Source of the DNA: AC-32 sp963788215
GTDB taxonomy: Bacteria > Actinomycetota > Thermoleophilia > Gaiellales > Gaiellaceae
Reading direction: 5' to 3'
Assembly: GCA_963788215.1 (NCBI GenBank)
Contig: CAWBFX010000010.1
Location: 806,001 to 870,000 of the forward strand
Length of the DNA stretch: 64,000 bases
Under the pieces are notes generated by a model. That model made no database searches. It had not been told where the DNA came from and worked only from the letters and a program-made list of their open reading frames with translations. The position numbers and the translations under genes were made by a program. Of this stretch, positions 19,238 to 29,100 are shown piece by piece. Position 1 is the stretch's first letter. Each line of letters starts with the position of its first letter.

Positions 19238-19980
19238 TCGACACGCATGCGCACCTCGACGCGTGCGCGGATCCGCCGGATCTTGTCCTGGCGCGCGCCC
19301 GTGAGGCGGGCGTCGAGCGCGTCATCTCGGTCGGCTCGGGGCTCGACTCTTGCCGCGCGACGCTCGATCTCGCCCGCCGGAACGACGGAGTCTGGGCCGC
19401 CCTCGGCGTCCACCCGCACCAGGCTGCGGATGACGACGCAACCCGGCTGGACGAACTCCGCGAGCTGCTCGGCGACCTGCGCGCCGTTGCCGTGGGCGAG
19501 ACCGGGCTCGACTTCTACCGCGACTACGCGCCGCGCGACCGCCAGCGCGATCTCTTCGCCCGGGAGCTCGAGCTTGCGGCCGACCTTGGTAAGGCGGTCG
19601 TCGTCCACACGCGCGACGCCGACGAGGAGACCGCCGCCGCGCTCGACGGCTTCGACGGCACGGTGGTCCTGCACTGCTTCTCGAGCCCGGCTCTGCTGCC
19701 GCTCGCGCTCGAGCGCGGCTACTACCTCTCGTTCGCCGGCAACGTCACGTACCCGAAGGCCGAAGAGCTACGGGAGGCTGCGCGCCGCGTCCCGGCCGAG
19801 CGCCTCCTGGCGGAGACCGACAGCCCGTACCTGAGCCCGCAACCGCGGCGCGGGCGGCCGAACGAGCCGGCGAACGTCGTCCACACGGTCGCCGTGCTCG
19901 CCGAGGCCCGCGGAGAGGACCCCGCCGCGCTGGCCGCGCAGCTCGACGCGAACGCGACCGCGGCCTTCGGCCTCGCGTGA
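19234..19980 (+). CDS. tatD: TatD-family metal-dependent DNase
   Basis: Amidohydrolase-fold nuclease of 248 residues, start ATG 19234 overlapping the metG stop. Shows IDTHAHLDAC, GVHPHQA, GETGLDFYRD, VVHTRDAD, HCFSS and ETDSPYLSPQP, covering the conserved metal ligands. Length is typical. It is followed with a four-base overlap by rsmA, the usual actinobacterial metG-tatD-rsmA-ispE order. Confidence 0.95.
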   Translation: MIDTHAHLDACADPPDLVLARAREAGVERVISVGSGLDSCRATLDLARRNDGVWAALGVHPHQAADDDATRLDELRELLGDLRAVAVGETGLDFYRDYAPRDRQRDLFARELELAADLGKAVVVHTRDADEETAAALDGFDGTVVLHCFSSPALLPLALERGYYLSFAGNVTYPKAEELREAARRVPAERLLAETDSPYLSPQPRRGRPNEPANVVHTVAVLAEARGEDPAALAAQLDANATAAFGLA

Positions 19981-20754
19981 TCCGCGCCAAGAAGCGGCTC
20001 GGCCAGCACTTCCTGGCCGACGAGAACATCCTCGGCGTGATCGGCAGGCTCGCGGAGCTCGATCCCGACGACGTCGTGCTCGAGGTCGGCCCCGGCCTCG
20101 GCGTCCTCACCGCGTACCTGGCCGAGCGCGTAGCGCGCGTTCACGCGGTGGAGCTCGACCGCTCGCTCGAGCCCGCCCTCGTAAAGCGTCTGACGGGCCG
20201 CGCGAACGTCGAGCTCCACTTCGGTGACGCACTCGCGATCGACCTCGGCGCGCTCAGCCCCGCGCCGGCCAAGCTCGTCGCGAACCTGCCGTACAACATC
20301 GCGACGCCGCTCGTCGTCGAGAGCCTCGACGGCCTGCCGAGCGTCGAGCTCTGGTGCGTGATGGTCCAGCGGGAGGTCGCCGACCGCTTCTTCGCCGCGC
20401 CGGGAACGAAGGCGTACGGCGCGGTCTCGGTGCTCATCCAGCTGGCTGCGGAGCGGACCGGCTTCCACGCGGTCTCGCGGACCGTCTTCCGCCCCCAGCC
20501 GAACGTCGACTCGGCGCTGGTCGCGTTTCGCCGCCGCCCGCTGCCGTCTGACTTCCCAGCGGTGAAGCGCGCCGTGACCGCAGCGTTCGCGCACAGGCGC
20601 AAGCGCCTCGCGAACTCGATCGAGCTTTCCGGCCTCGCGACTCGGGAAGAGGCGACCGCCGCGCTCGAGGCGATCGGGCGCGAACCCCGGCGCGCGTGCC
20701 GAAGAACTGGCGCCGCCGGAGTTCGTCGCGCTGGCGCAGGAGCTCGCGCGATGA
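19977..20754 (+). CDS. rsmA: 16S rRNA (A1518/A1519) dimethyltransferase RsmA/KsgA, frameshifted near 3' end
   Basis: Dimethylates two adenines of helix 45 in 16S rRNA. GTG 19977 overlaps the tatD stop. Motifs include KKRLGQHFLADENI, VLEVGPGLGVLTAYLA, NLPYNIATPLV and VFRPQPNVDSALV. An extra C in CCCC (20685-20688) moves the end out of frame; removing it gives GARAEELAPPEFVALAQELAR and stop TGA 20752-20754, a 258-residue protein. As written, the frame runs on through ispE. A homopolymer sequencing error is likely. Confidence 0.93.
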
Positions 20755-21570
20755 GGCGCGCAACCGCGACCGCGAAGCTGAACCTGGCCCTCGTCGTCGG
20801 CCCGGCGCGCGGCGACGGGCGCCACGAGGTGGTGACCATCCTTCAGCGGCTCGACCTCGCCGACCGTGTCGCCGTCCGGCCCGCGGCCGAGCTCAACGTG
20901 GAGGGCTTTGCGGAGGACACCCTCGTCAGGCGTGCGCTCGAGAGCGTCGCCGCCGCCGCGCAGGTCGAGCCGCGCTGGCGCGCGACGATCTCGAAGCGGA
21001 TCCCGGTCGCGGCGGGCCTCGGCGGCGGCAGCTCCGACGCGGCAACGGCGCTCCGCCTGGCCAACGAGACGCTCGACGAGCCGCTGCCGCCTGACCGCCT
21101 CCACGAGCCTCGCCGCCGGTCTCGGCGCCGACGTTCCGTTCTTCCTGACGGCAGGCCCCCAGCTCGCCCGTGGCACGGGCACGGAGCTCGAGCAGCTCGA
21201 CCTGCCGCAGGACTACTGGGTCGTCCTGCTGCTGCCGGAGGGCGCGCGCAAGGACTCGACCGCGTCGATCTATGCGGCGTTCGACGCGCGCGGAGGCGAG
21301 AACGGCTACGAAGAGCGCCGCGCGGCTCTCGAGGAGACGCTTGCGCAGGCCCGCCGCCCGCGCGACCTGGCTGGGCTCCCCCCGAACGATCTCGCGTCGT
21401 CGCCCCACGCCGAGGAGCTCACCGGCCTCGGCGCCTTCCGGGCCGACGTCAGCGGAGCCGGGCCGGTCGTCTACGGCCTCTTCCATCACCGCGAGCAGGC
21501 CGAGGAGGCCAGGCGCGCGCTCCGCGTCCGCGGCCGGGTCTGGCTCACGGTTCCAGCTTGGTACGGTTGA
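20751..21570 (+). CDS. ispE: 4-diphosphocytidyl-2-C-methyl-D-erythritol kinase IspE, frameshifted
   Basis: GHMP kinase of the MEP isoprenoid pathway. ATG 20751 overlaps the restored rsmA stop. Shows ATAKLNLAL at the N-terminus and the ATP loop PVAAGLGGGSSDAATAL, then after a one-base insertion near 21108 (gagcctcgcc for gagctcgcc) LAAGLGADVPFFL and a C-terminal VSGAGPVVYGLF glycine loop. Corrected length 272 residues, slightly short for the family. It is the only MEP gene in the window. Confidence 0.93.
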
Positions 21571-21573
21571 AGC

Positions 21574-21951
21574 GTGGCGACCGACCGCCCCCTCGAGGCA
21601 GGCCCGATCGACCATCGCAGCACGAGGATCGGCCGCTGGCTGCGTGCCCGCCGGATCCGCATCGCGCTCGGGATCGCGGTGGTCGAGGGCGTCATCGTGG
21701 CGTTCCGCGGCGACGTCTCGCGCTGGACGGTGGTCGCGATCGCGATCCCGTTGCTCGCCGTCTACGTCTTCTGGGGTCGACACGCCCGGTCGGACATGCT
21801 GCGCCAGGCGGCGTGGATCGCCGGCGCGTCACAGGCGCTCGCCGTCGTGGTCGTGATCCTCGCCTTCCTCCTCAACTGGCTGGCGCTGCTCCTGGCCGGC
21901 GTCTTCGCGGCCGTCGCGTTGCTCTACCTGCTTTCCGACCGCGAAGGCTGA
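21574..21951 (+). CDS. Small integral membrane protein
   Basis: 125 residues from GTG 21574, three bases after the ispE stop, with TACGGT 6 bases before the start. The N-terminal third is basic; three or four hydrophobic segments follow (about 30-47, 52-66, 82-118). No family recognised. The position just before tRNA-Gln-glmU is its only context. Confidence 0.7.
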   Translation: MATDRPLEAGPIDHRSTRIGRWLRARRIRIALGIAVVEGVIVAFRGDVSRWTVVAIAIPLLAVYVFWGRHARSDMLRQAAWIAGASQALAVVVVILAFLLNWLALLLAGVFAAVALLYLLSDREG

Positions 21952-21999
21952 GCCCGCGCCGCCCGGCAAACCGCCTTCCTGGATAATCGATCCCGGTGG

Positions 22000-22070
22000 T
22001 GGGGCGTAGCCAAGTGGTAAGGCAGCGGGTTTTGGTCCCGCGATCCCAGGTTCGAATCCTGGCGCCCCAG
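22000..22070 (+). tRNA. tRNA-Gln (UUG anticodon)
   Basis: A 71-base cloverleaf: acceptor TGGGGCG/CGCCCCA with discriminator G, D stem GCC/GGC, anticodon stem GCGGG/CCCGC with loop TTTTGGT (anticodon TTG, 22032-22034), T arm CCAGG-TTCGAAT-CCTGG. CCA is not encoded. GATAAT (21982-21987) is a plausible -10. The glmU start codon is only two bases past the 3' end. Confidence 0.97.
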
Positions 22071-22072
22071 CT

Positions 22073-23401
22073 GTGAACGAGAACTCACTCGCAGCCGTCG
22101 TTCTCGCGGCAGGGCTGGGCACGCGCATGCGCTCCGAGACGCCGAAGCATCTCCACCCGCTCCTGGGGCGGCGGCTCGTCGACTGGGTGGTCGAGGCCGC
22201 TCGGCCCCTCGGGCCCGACCCGCTCGTGGTCGTGACCTCGCCCGGCACCGAGGACGCGTTCGAGGGGGTCAGCATCGCCGTCCAGGACGAACCGCGCGGC
22301 ACGGGCGACGCGGCCGCGGCCGCCCGACCTGCGCTCGAAGGATTCGACGGCGACGTGCTCGTCGTCAGCGGCGACGCCGCCGCGATCAGGCCGGAAAGCC
22401 TCCACGCCCTCCTGGAAACCCACCGGCGCCAAGACGCCGCGGCGACCGTTCTCGCCTTCGAGCGCGCGAGCCCCGGCGACTACGGACGCGTTGTCCGCGG
22501 CGCGGACGGCGGGCTCCAGGCGATCGTCGAAGCCAGGGACGCGAGCGAGGAGGAGCTCGCCCTCACCGAGATCAACTCCTCGATCTACGTCTTCGCCGCG
22601 GCCAAGCTCTGGCCGGCGCTCGAGCGGCTCCGGCCCGAGAACGCGCAAGGCGAGCTGTACCTGACCGACACGATCCGGGACCTCGTCTCGGAGGGCGAGC
22701 CGGTAGCCGTCTACGTCGACGACGACGACGCCGAGGTCGGCGTGAACACGCGCGCCGAGCTGGCGGCGACCGCGGCCGTCCTGCGCGACCGGATCAACGA
22801 GGCGCACATGCTGGCCGGCGCGACGATCGTCGACCCGAAGACGACGTGGATCGACCCGTCCGTCGAGCTCGAGCCGGACACGACCATCCAGCCGTTCACC
22901 GTGCTGCGGGGCGCGACAAAGGTCGCAACGGGCGCAGAAGTCGGTCCCCACGCGGTCGTGGTCGATTCCGAGGTCGGCCCCGGTGCGCTGGTCGGGCCGT
23001 TCTGTTACCTTCGCCCTGGAACCGTGCTGGCGGCGGGAGCCAAAGCAGGCGCGTTCGTGGAGATCAAGAACTCGCACCTCGGCGAGCGCACGAAGGTGCC
23101 GCACCAGTCGTACATCGGAGACGCAGAGATCGGCCCGGACACGAACATCGCCGCGGGAAACATCACTGTGAACTATCCACATCAAGAAGGCCGGCCGAAA
23201 GGCCGGACGAAAATCGGCCGTAACGTCAGGACCGGGGTCCACAATGCCTTCGTTGCGCCGGTCGAGATTGGCGACGATGCTTGGATCGCGGCGGGATCGG
23301 TCATCACCGACGATGTCCCTCCGGAGTCGCTCGCGGTCGCGCGTACGCGGCAGGAGAACAAGGAAGGCTACGTCCGGAGAAGGCGAGAGCAGGATGGCTG
23401 A
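22073..23401 (+). CDS. glmU: Bifunctional N-acetylglucosamine-1-phosphate uridyltransferase/acetyltransferase GlmU
   Basis: Makes UDP-GlcNAc for peptidoglycan. The 442-residue protein has the nucleotidyltransferase motif LAAGLGTRMRSETPKHLHPL at residues 11-30, GTGDAAAAARPAL, and a C-terminal left-handed beta-helix with IKNSHLGERTKVPHQSYIGDAEIG and TVNYPHQEGRPKGRTKIG. The motif lies so close to the N-terminus that GTG 22073 must be near the true start; in-frame codons upstream meet a stop inside the tRNA. There is no room for a ribosome site. Confidence 0.96.
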   Translation: MNENSLAAVVLAAGLGTRMRSETPKHLHPLLGRRLVDWVVEAARPLGPDPLVVVTSPGTEDAFEGVSIAVQDEPRGTGDAAAAARPALEGFDGDVLVVSGDAAAIRPESLHALLETHRRQDAAATVLAFERASPGDYGRVVRGADGGLQAIVEARDASEEELALTEINSSIYVFAAAKLWPALERLRPENAQGELYLTDTIRDLVSEGEPVAVYVDDDDAEVGVNTRAELAATAAVLRDRINEAHMLAGATIVDPKTTWIDPSVELEPDTTIQPFTVLRGATKVATGAEVGPHAVVVDSEVGPGALVGPFCYLRPGTVLAAGAKAGAFVEIKNSHLGERTKVPHQSYIGDAEIGPDTNIAAGNITVNYPHQEGRPKGRTKIGRNVRTGVHNAFVAPVEIGDDAWIAAGSVITDDVPPESLAVARTRQENKEGYVRRRREQDG

Positions 23402-24440
23402 GGCGACACTCCCCGGTCTCGAGACCGTCGAGCCGGTGCTCCCGGTGGCAGAGCGCAAGCCCTGGATCGAGCGCGGGCCGCAGAAGCGGCTGATGCTCTT
23501 CTCCGGGCGCTCGAACCCCGAGCTCGCGGAGCGGATCGCCGAGCGGCTCAGCGTCACGCTCGGCGAGGTCGAGCTGAAGACCTTCGCGAACGGCGAGACG
23601 TACGTGCGCTACCTGGAGTCGATCCGCGGCGCCGACGTCTTCATCATCCAGTCGGGCAACCAGCCCGTGAACGACCACCTCGTCGAGCTCCTGATCATGA
23701 TCCAGGCCGCGAAGCTGGCCTCGGCGAAGCGGATCACCGCGGTCGTCCCGTGGTTCCCGTACTCGCGGCAGGACAAGAAATCCGCGCCGCGCGAGCCGAT
23801 CACGGCCAGGCTCCTCGCGGACGCGCTCGAGATCGCCGGCGTCGACCGCGTCGTCTCGATGGACCTCCACGCCGGCCAGATCCAGGGTTTCTTCAACGTC
23901 TCGCTCGACCACATGACGGCGCTGCAGCTCTTCGCCCAGCACTGCCGAGACAAGGGCCTGAGCGGCGAGCAGGTCGTCGCCGTCTCGCCGGACGTCGGGC
24001 GCGCCAAGTTCGCACGCCGCTTCGGCGCGATGCTCGAGGCCGACCTCGCGATCCTGAACAAGACGCGACCCGAGCACGACCGTGCCGAGGTGACCGAGGT
24101 GATCGGCGAGGTCGACGGCAAGGTCGCCGTGATGATCGACGACATGGTCCTCACCGGCGGCACACTGATCGCCGGGGCGACGGCCCTCCGCGAAGCCGGC
24201 GCCACCGAGGTCTACGCCTGCGCGACGCATGGCCTCTTCCCGGGCAATGCCTTCGAGAAGATCTCGAAGAGCGAGCTGACGAAGCTGACCGTCACGGACA
24301 CGGTGCCGATCGATCACGTCAACTGCCCGAGCAACATCGAGGTCCTGACGGTCTCGGGCCTGCTCGCCGAGACGATCATGAACATCTTCGCCGACGACTC
24401 CGTCTCCGCGATCTTCGCCGGCGAGAACCAGCTCTTCTGA
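23394..24440 (+). CDS. prs: Ribose-phosphate pyrophosphokinase (PRPP synthetase)
   Basis: Makes PRPP for nucleotide, His and Trp synthesis. ATG 23394 overlaps the glmU end by 8 bases. The 348-residue product has a ~30-residue N-terminal extension, then LMLFSGRSNPELAERIA, TFANGETYVRYLES, VPWFPYSRQDKK, MDLHAGQIQGFFN and the PRPP loop VMIDDMVLTGGTLIAGA. The glmU-prs-rplY-pth order is the standard actinobacterial one. Confidence 0.96.
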   Translation: MAEATLPGLETVEPVLPVAERKPWIERGPQKRLMLFSGRSNPELAERIAERLSVTLGEVELKTFANGETYVRYLESIRGADVFIIQSGNQPVNDHLVELLIMIQAAKLASAKRITAVVPWFPYSRQDKKSAPREPITARLLADALEIAGVDRVVSMDLHAGQIQGFFNVSLDHMTALQLFAQHCRDKGLSGEQVVAVSPDVGRAKFARRFGAMLEADLAILNKTRPEHDRAEVTEVIGEVDGKVAVMIDDMVLTGGTLIAGATALREAGATEVYACATHGLFPGNAFEKISKSELTKLTVTDTVPIDHVNCPSNIEVLTVSGLLAETIMNIFADDSVSAIFAGENQLF

Positions 24441-24559
24441 CCGTCGCGGCTTCCGGCGACGGCGCGATCACCGCCGTCATCCTGGCCTCGATCGTGGTCC
24501 CACTCGTCGTCGTCGGCTGGCTGTGCTGGTTCTTCTGGAAGCACCGGCACGACGAGTAG
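24437..24559 (+). CDS. Possible 40-aa single-pass membrane protein with CTG start
   Basis: The frame after prs encodes a polar stretch, one strong hydrophobic helix (AVILASIVVPLVVVGWLCWF) and a basic-acidic tail KHRHDE. No ATG, GTG or TTG precedes the helix, but a CTG at 24437-24439 overlaps the prs stop as CTGA, the same layout as the PAP2 gene at 38063. The protein is plausible but unproven. Confidence 0.4.
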   Translation: MTVAASGDGAITAVILASIVVPLVVVGWLCWFFWKHRHDE

Positions 24560-24562
24560 GTA

Positions 24563-24635
24563 AGGAGAGCCGGAGGAGGAAAGGCGATCCCGGCTGGCTG
24601 CGGCACCCGGCCGAAATCGGATCTCCGGCTCTCCT
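24563..24635 (+). ncRNA. Structured RNA candidate between prs and rplY
   Basis: A 13-bp perfect outer stem (24563-24575 with 24623-24635) encloses a second helix CGGCTGG/CCGGCCG (24591-24597 with 24607-24613) and a short CGAT/ATCG helix between them. No T-run follows, so it is not a standard terminator. It could be a 3' stabiliser of the glmU-prs message, a riboswitch-like leader of rplY-pth, or a small RNA. I do not recognise a known class. Confidence 0.45.
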
Positions 24636-24686
24636 CGGGCCCTACATCGGATAGTTCGCGACAAACTTGAGCTGCGGTCCGGGCGG

Positions 24687-24715
24687 CTGAGAACGCTGGA
24701 CACGATCGCTACACT
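24687..24715 (+). promoter_or_regulatory. Promoter of rplY-pth
   Basis: CTGAGA (24687-24692), 17-base spacer, TACACT (24710-24715). Transcription would begin at or just before GTG 24724, giving a leaderless rplY message. Confidence 0.5.
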
Positions 24716-24723
24716 TCGCCGCC

Positions 24724-25467
24724 GTGGCCGGCGAACGCATGAAGCTGACCGTGCAAGACCGCGAGAGCCGTGGCTCCGCGGAGTCGCGCCGCCTGCGCAA
24801 GCAGGGGCTGATCCCAGGCATCCTCTACGGCCGCGGGCAGGACCCGCAGGCGTTCTGCATCGCGGAGCGCGAGCTGCGGCGCGTCCTCACCGGCGGCGCC
24901 GGGCTGCACGCGATCCTCGACGTCGTCATCGACGGGGATGCCACGAAGGCCCGGCCCTCGATCCTCAAGTCCTACCAGCAGGATCCGGTTCGCGGGACGC
25001 TCACGCATATCGACCTGCAGGAGGTCCGCCTCGACCAGCCGATCCAGGCTCGCGTGGTCGTCGAGCTCGTCGGCGAGCCGGTCGGTGTGACCGAAGGCGG
25101 CGTGCTTTCCCAGGTGAACCGCGAGGTCACCGTCGAGGCGCTGCCGCTCGAGATTCCGGAGCACCTGGAGCTCGACGTCAGCGGGATGGCGATCGGCGAC
25201 ACGGTGCGCCTTGCCGAGCTGCCCGTGCAGGAGGGCATCAAGTTCCTCGACGACCCGGACGAGACCGTGCTCGCGACGGTGACGATGCCGACGCGCTTCG
25301 TCGAGCCCGAGATCGAAGAGGTCGAGGGCGAGGAGGCCGAGCTGCCCGAGGGCGTCGAGGTGCCCGAGGGCGAAGAGGCTCCCGAGGGCGCAGCCGAGGC
25401 TGCTCCCGAGACCGCCGCGGACGCCGACAGCGGCTCCGAGGGCGAGCCCGGCCCAGCCGAAGGCTAG
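24724..25467 (+). CDS. rplY: 50S ribosomal protein L25/general stress protein Ctc
   Basis: Binds 5S rRNA in the large subunit. The 247-residue Ctc-type form has the L25 domain (about 5-98; RRLRKQGLIPGILYGRG) and the TL5 C-terminal beta domain (about 100-190; HIDLQEVRLDQPIQARV). A strongly acidic Glu/Pro/Ala tail of about 55 residues follows, typical of actinobacteria. GTG 24724 is preceded by TACACT at 8 bases and no Shine-Dalgarno; MKLTVQ five codons later is an alternative start. It is followed by pth after three bases. Confidence 0.95.
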   Translation: MAGERMKLTVQDRESRGSAESRRLRKQGLIPGILYGRGQDPQAFCIAERELRRVLTGGAGLHAILDVVIDGDATKARPSILKSYQQDPVRGTLTHIDLQEVRLDQPIQARVVVELVGEPVGVTEGGVLSQVNREVTVEALPLEIPEHLELDVSGMAIGDTVRLAELPVQEGIKFLDDPDETVLATVTMPTRFVEPEIEEVEGEEAELPEGVEVPEGEEAPEGAAEAAPETAADADSGSEGEPGPAEG

Positions 25468-25470
25468 GTC

Positions 25471-26064
25471 GTGCGTTTCCTTCGTCGGGGCGAGCGCGCC
25501 TCGACGCTCGACCTGCTGATCGCGGGTCTCGGCAACCCGGGCCGCCAGTACGAGCGCACGCGCCACAACCTGGGCTGGCTCGTCGTCGACGAGCTCGCGC
25601 GGCGGCAGGGCGGCTCCTGGCGCTCGAAGTTCTCGGGGATGCTGTCGGAGACGCGTCTCGGCGACCGCCGTCTCGCGCTGCTCAAGCCGGAGACGTACAT
25701 GAACGAGTCGGGCCGGTCGGTCTCGGCGGCAATGCGCTTCTTCAAGGTCGAGCCCGAGTCGCTGCTGGTCGTCCACGACGACGTCGACCTGGAGGCCGGC
25801 CGCCTGCAGGCGCGCCGAGGGGGCGGTCTTGCCGGCCACAACGGGCTCCGCTCGCTCGTGCAGCAGCTCGGCACGCAGGACTTCCTGCGCCTGAGGATCG
25901 GCGTGGGGCGGCCGGGGCGAGGCGATCCGCGCTCGGTCTCGGACTGGGTGCTCTCCGGCTTCGAGGCCGAGGACGACGTCGACGCGTTGGTCTCGCGGGC
26001 CGCGGACGCTGCCGAGGTGATCGTGGCCGAAGGTCTCGACGCGGCCCAGTCCCGCTTCAACTGA
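25471..26064 (+). CDS. pth: Peptidyl-tRNA hydrolase
   Basis: Releases peptide from prematurely dropped peptidyl-tRNA. The 197-residue protein has LIAGLGNPGRQYERTRHNLGW with the catalytic His, KPETYMNESG, VHDDVDLEAGR and GLAGHNGLRSL. GTG 25471 gives a 16-residue extension before the first strand. Directly after rplY, the common L25-Pth pairing. Confidence 0.96.
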   Translation: MRFLRRGERASTLDLLIAGLGNPGRQYERTRHNLGWLVVDELARRQGGSWRSKFSGMLSETRLGDRRLALLKPETYMNESGRSVSAAMRFFKVEPESLLVVHDDVDLEAGRLQARRGGGLAGHNGLRSLVQQLGTQDFLRLRIGVGRPGRGDPRSVSDWVLSGFEAEDDVDALVSRAADAAEVIVAEGLDAAQSRFN

Positions 26065-26107
26065 GAGCTACGATGGGGGCGCGGAACCGGGAGTTCCGTC
26101 TTTCGTC

Positions 26108-29100
26108 ATGGACCTGACCGAGACCACACGCCCTGTGCTCCACCCGCTCGTCGAGGAGCTGCTCGCCGACGAGCGGCTTGCGGCCTACGCCGCAGCTCTG
26201 CCCGCGGCCGCGCGCGTCTCCGAGCCTGCGCTGCCACTCGTGATCGCAGCTCTCCACCAGCACCTCGGGCGTGCGCTGGTCGTGCTGGTTCCGGAGGATG
26301 CCGACGCGCGCGACGCGGCCGAGGCCGGCCGCTGGCTGCTCGGCGAGGACCGGGTCGCGCTGCTTCCGAGCCGCGGTGTCCGGCTCGGCTCCGGGCTCGA
26401 GCCGCCGCCGCACCTCGTGGGTGAGCGCGCCCGGGCGCTCGACGTGCTCGCGGCGGGTGGCCTCGTGTGCGCATCCGCGGCTGCGATCGCGGAGCCTCTG
26501 CCGCCGCCCGGGGCGCGGCCCGAGCCGATCCTCCTCGACCGCTCCGCCGCTCCCGGCCTCGACGCGCTCGCCGAGCGGCTTGCGCTCGCAGGCTATGAGC
26601 GCGTCGATCGCGTCCAGGAGCGCGGTCAGTTCGCCGTCCGCGGCGGCCTCGTCGACGTCTTCCCGACGACCGGCCGCGATCCGCTCCGCGTCGAGCTCTT
26701 CGGCGACGAGATCGAGGCGCTACGCGTCTTCTCGCCGTTCACGCAGCGCGCGCTGCACGACGTCGACCGAGCCGTCGTCTATCCCGCCGTCGAGCGGCGG
26801 CTGGATCTCGTCGAGCCGACGCTGCCCGACGACGACGAGCTGCCGCCCGTCCCCGGCGATCTCGTCCCGCCGCTCGACCGGCCGCCCGACTTCGTCTGGC
26901 AGCCCGACGAGGTGCGCGAGCTCTGGGACGAGGAAGGGCTTAGTAACACTGTGTTACTTGGCAGCCTGGAGCAGGCTGCTCACCTCGAGTCGCTGCCGCA
27001 CGGTCAGGACTTCGCGTTCGAGGCGCAGCGGCCGGCGATCGCGGCGCGCGGGCTCGCGGAGGCGGAGAACGAGCTCGCGGCCCTGCTCCGAGCCGAGAAC
27101 CGCGTCGTCGTCACCTTCCCGCACCGCGGCGAGGCGCTTCGCACGCTCAACCTCCTGCGGCGCGTCGAGGCGCGCCTGCTCGAGCCGGGCGAAGGGCTGC
27201 CGGACGCACCCGAGCTCCTGTTCGCCGTCTCGCCCGCGCGCCGCGGCTTCGTCTGGCGCGACCTGCGGCTGGCGCTCCTGCCGGACACGCAGGTCTTCCG
27301 CCGCCGCACGCGCACGCGCGTCACCGCTCCCGGCCGCGCGCTGCAGTCGTTCGCCGACCTGCGCACCGGCGACTACGTCGTCCACGAGGACCACGGGATC
27401 GGAAAGCTGCTCGGCTTCGAGACGAAGACCGTCGCCGGGGTCACGCGCGACTACCTCTTCCTCGGCTTCCGCGGCGACGACCGGCTCTACGTGCCACACG
27501 AGCAGATCGGCCGGGTCTCGAAGTACATCGGCGCCGACGCCGGGTCGCCCGCGCTCTCGAAGCTGGGCGGCAAGGCCTGGCAGAACCTCAAGGCCCGGGC
27601 GCGGGAAGGCGTCCGCGAGCTCGCGGGCGACCTGATCGCGCTCTACGCGCGCCGCCAGCAGGCCGAGGGCGTCCAGTACGACCTCACGAACGACTGGCTC
27701 GAGCGGCTGGAGGCCGAGTTCCCCTATCGGGAGACCGAGGACCAGCAGACCGCGATCGAGGCGGTCAAGGAGGACCTCGAGTCGCCGCGCCCGATGGACA
27801 GGCTTGTCTGCGGCGACGTCGGCTTCGGCAAGACCGAGGTCGCGGTTCGCGCCGCCTTCGCGGTCGTCCTCAACGGCAAGCAGGTTCTGATGCTCGTCCC
27901 GACGACCGTTCTCGCCGAGCAGCACTGGAACACGTTCCGCGAGCGCTACCGCGACTTCCCGGTCCGCGTGGAGATGATCTCCCGCTTCCGCAGCGCGAAA
28001 GAGCAGAAGCAGGTCGTCGCCGATTTTTCCGCCGGCAAGGTCGACGTCCTGATCGGGACGCACCGCGTGCTCAGCCGCGACGTGATCCCGAAGGAGCTCG
28101 GCCTCGTGATCGTGGACGAGGAGCAGCGCTTCGGCGTCGCGCAGAAGGAGCTGCTCCGGGCGCTGCGGCTCGAGGTCGACGTGCTCGCGCTGAGCGCGAC
28201 GCCGATCCCGCGCACGCTGCACATGTCGCTCTCGGGCCTGCGCGACATCTCGGTGATCGAGACGCCACCCGAGGGGCGCCGCCCGATCCGCACGTACGTG
28301 GGCGAGTACGACGAGGACGTCGTCCGCCTCGCGCTCGACCGCGAGAAGGAGCGAGGCGGCCAGAGCTTCTACCTCCACAACCGCGTCGAGACGATCGAGG
28401 AGGCCGCGGCGAAGGTCCAGCAGCTCTGCCCGAACCTGCGCGTGGCCGTGGCGCACGGCCAGATGCGCGAGCGCGAGCTCGAGGAGAAGATGCACTCCTT
28501 CCTGCGCGGCGACGCGGACGTGCTCGTCTCGACGACGATCATCGAGTCCGGGCTCGACATCCCGCAGGCGAACACGCTGATCGTGGAGCGGGCGGACGCG
28601 CTCGGGCTCGCCCAGCTCTACCAGATCCGCGGGCGGGTCGGCCGCTCCGACCTGCTCGCGCACGCCTACCTCTTCTATCCGGACACGCGTGAGCTGACCC
28701 CGGAGGCGCGGGCGCGCCTGGCGACGCTCGCCGACCACACGGAGCTCGGCGCCGGGTTCGCGATCGCGATGCGCGACCTCGAGATACGCGGTGCCGGCGA
28801 CCTGCTCGGCGCCGAGCAGCACGGGCACATCGCAGCGCTTGGGTTCGAGCTCTACGTCGAGCTCCTCAGCGAGGCCGTGGCGGAGCTCTCCGGAGAACGC
28901 CGGCCGGCTGCGCGACCGGTCCGTGTGGACGCGCGCGTCGATGCGTACGTGCCCGCCGCGTACATCGCAGCCGAGGCACTCAAGATCGACCTCCATCGCC
29001 GCCTTGCGCTCGTCGACTCGGACGACGAGCTACGCGAGCTGCGCGCGGCGACGGAGGACCGCTACGGACCACTGCCCGAGCCGGTCGAGCACCTGTTCTC

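Noticed and set aside
24563..24635. Glycine riboswitch, because of the GGAGAG start
   Set aside because: Conserved glycine-aptamer core segments are absent and the downstream genes are ribosomal, not glycine-related.
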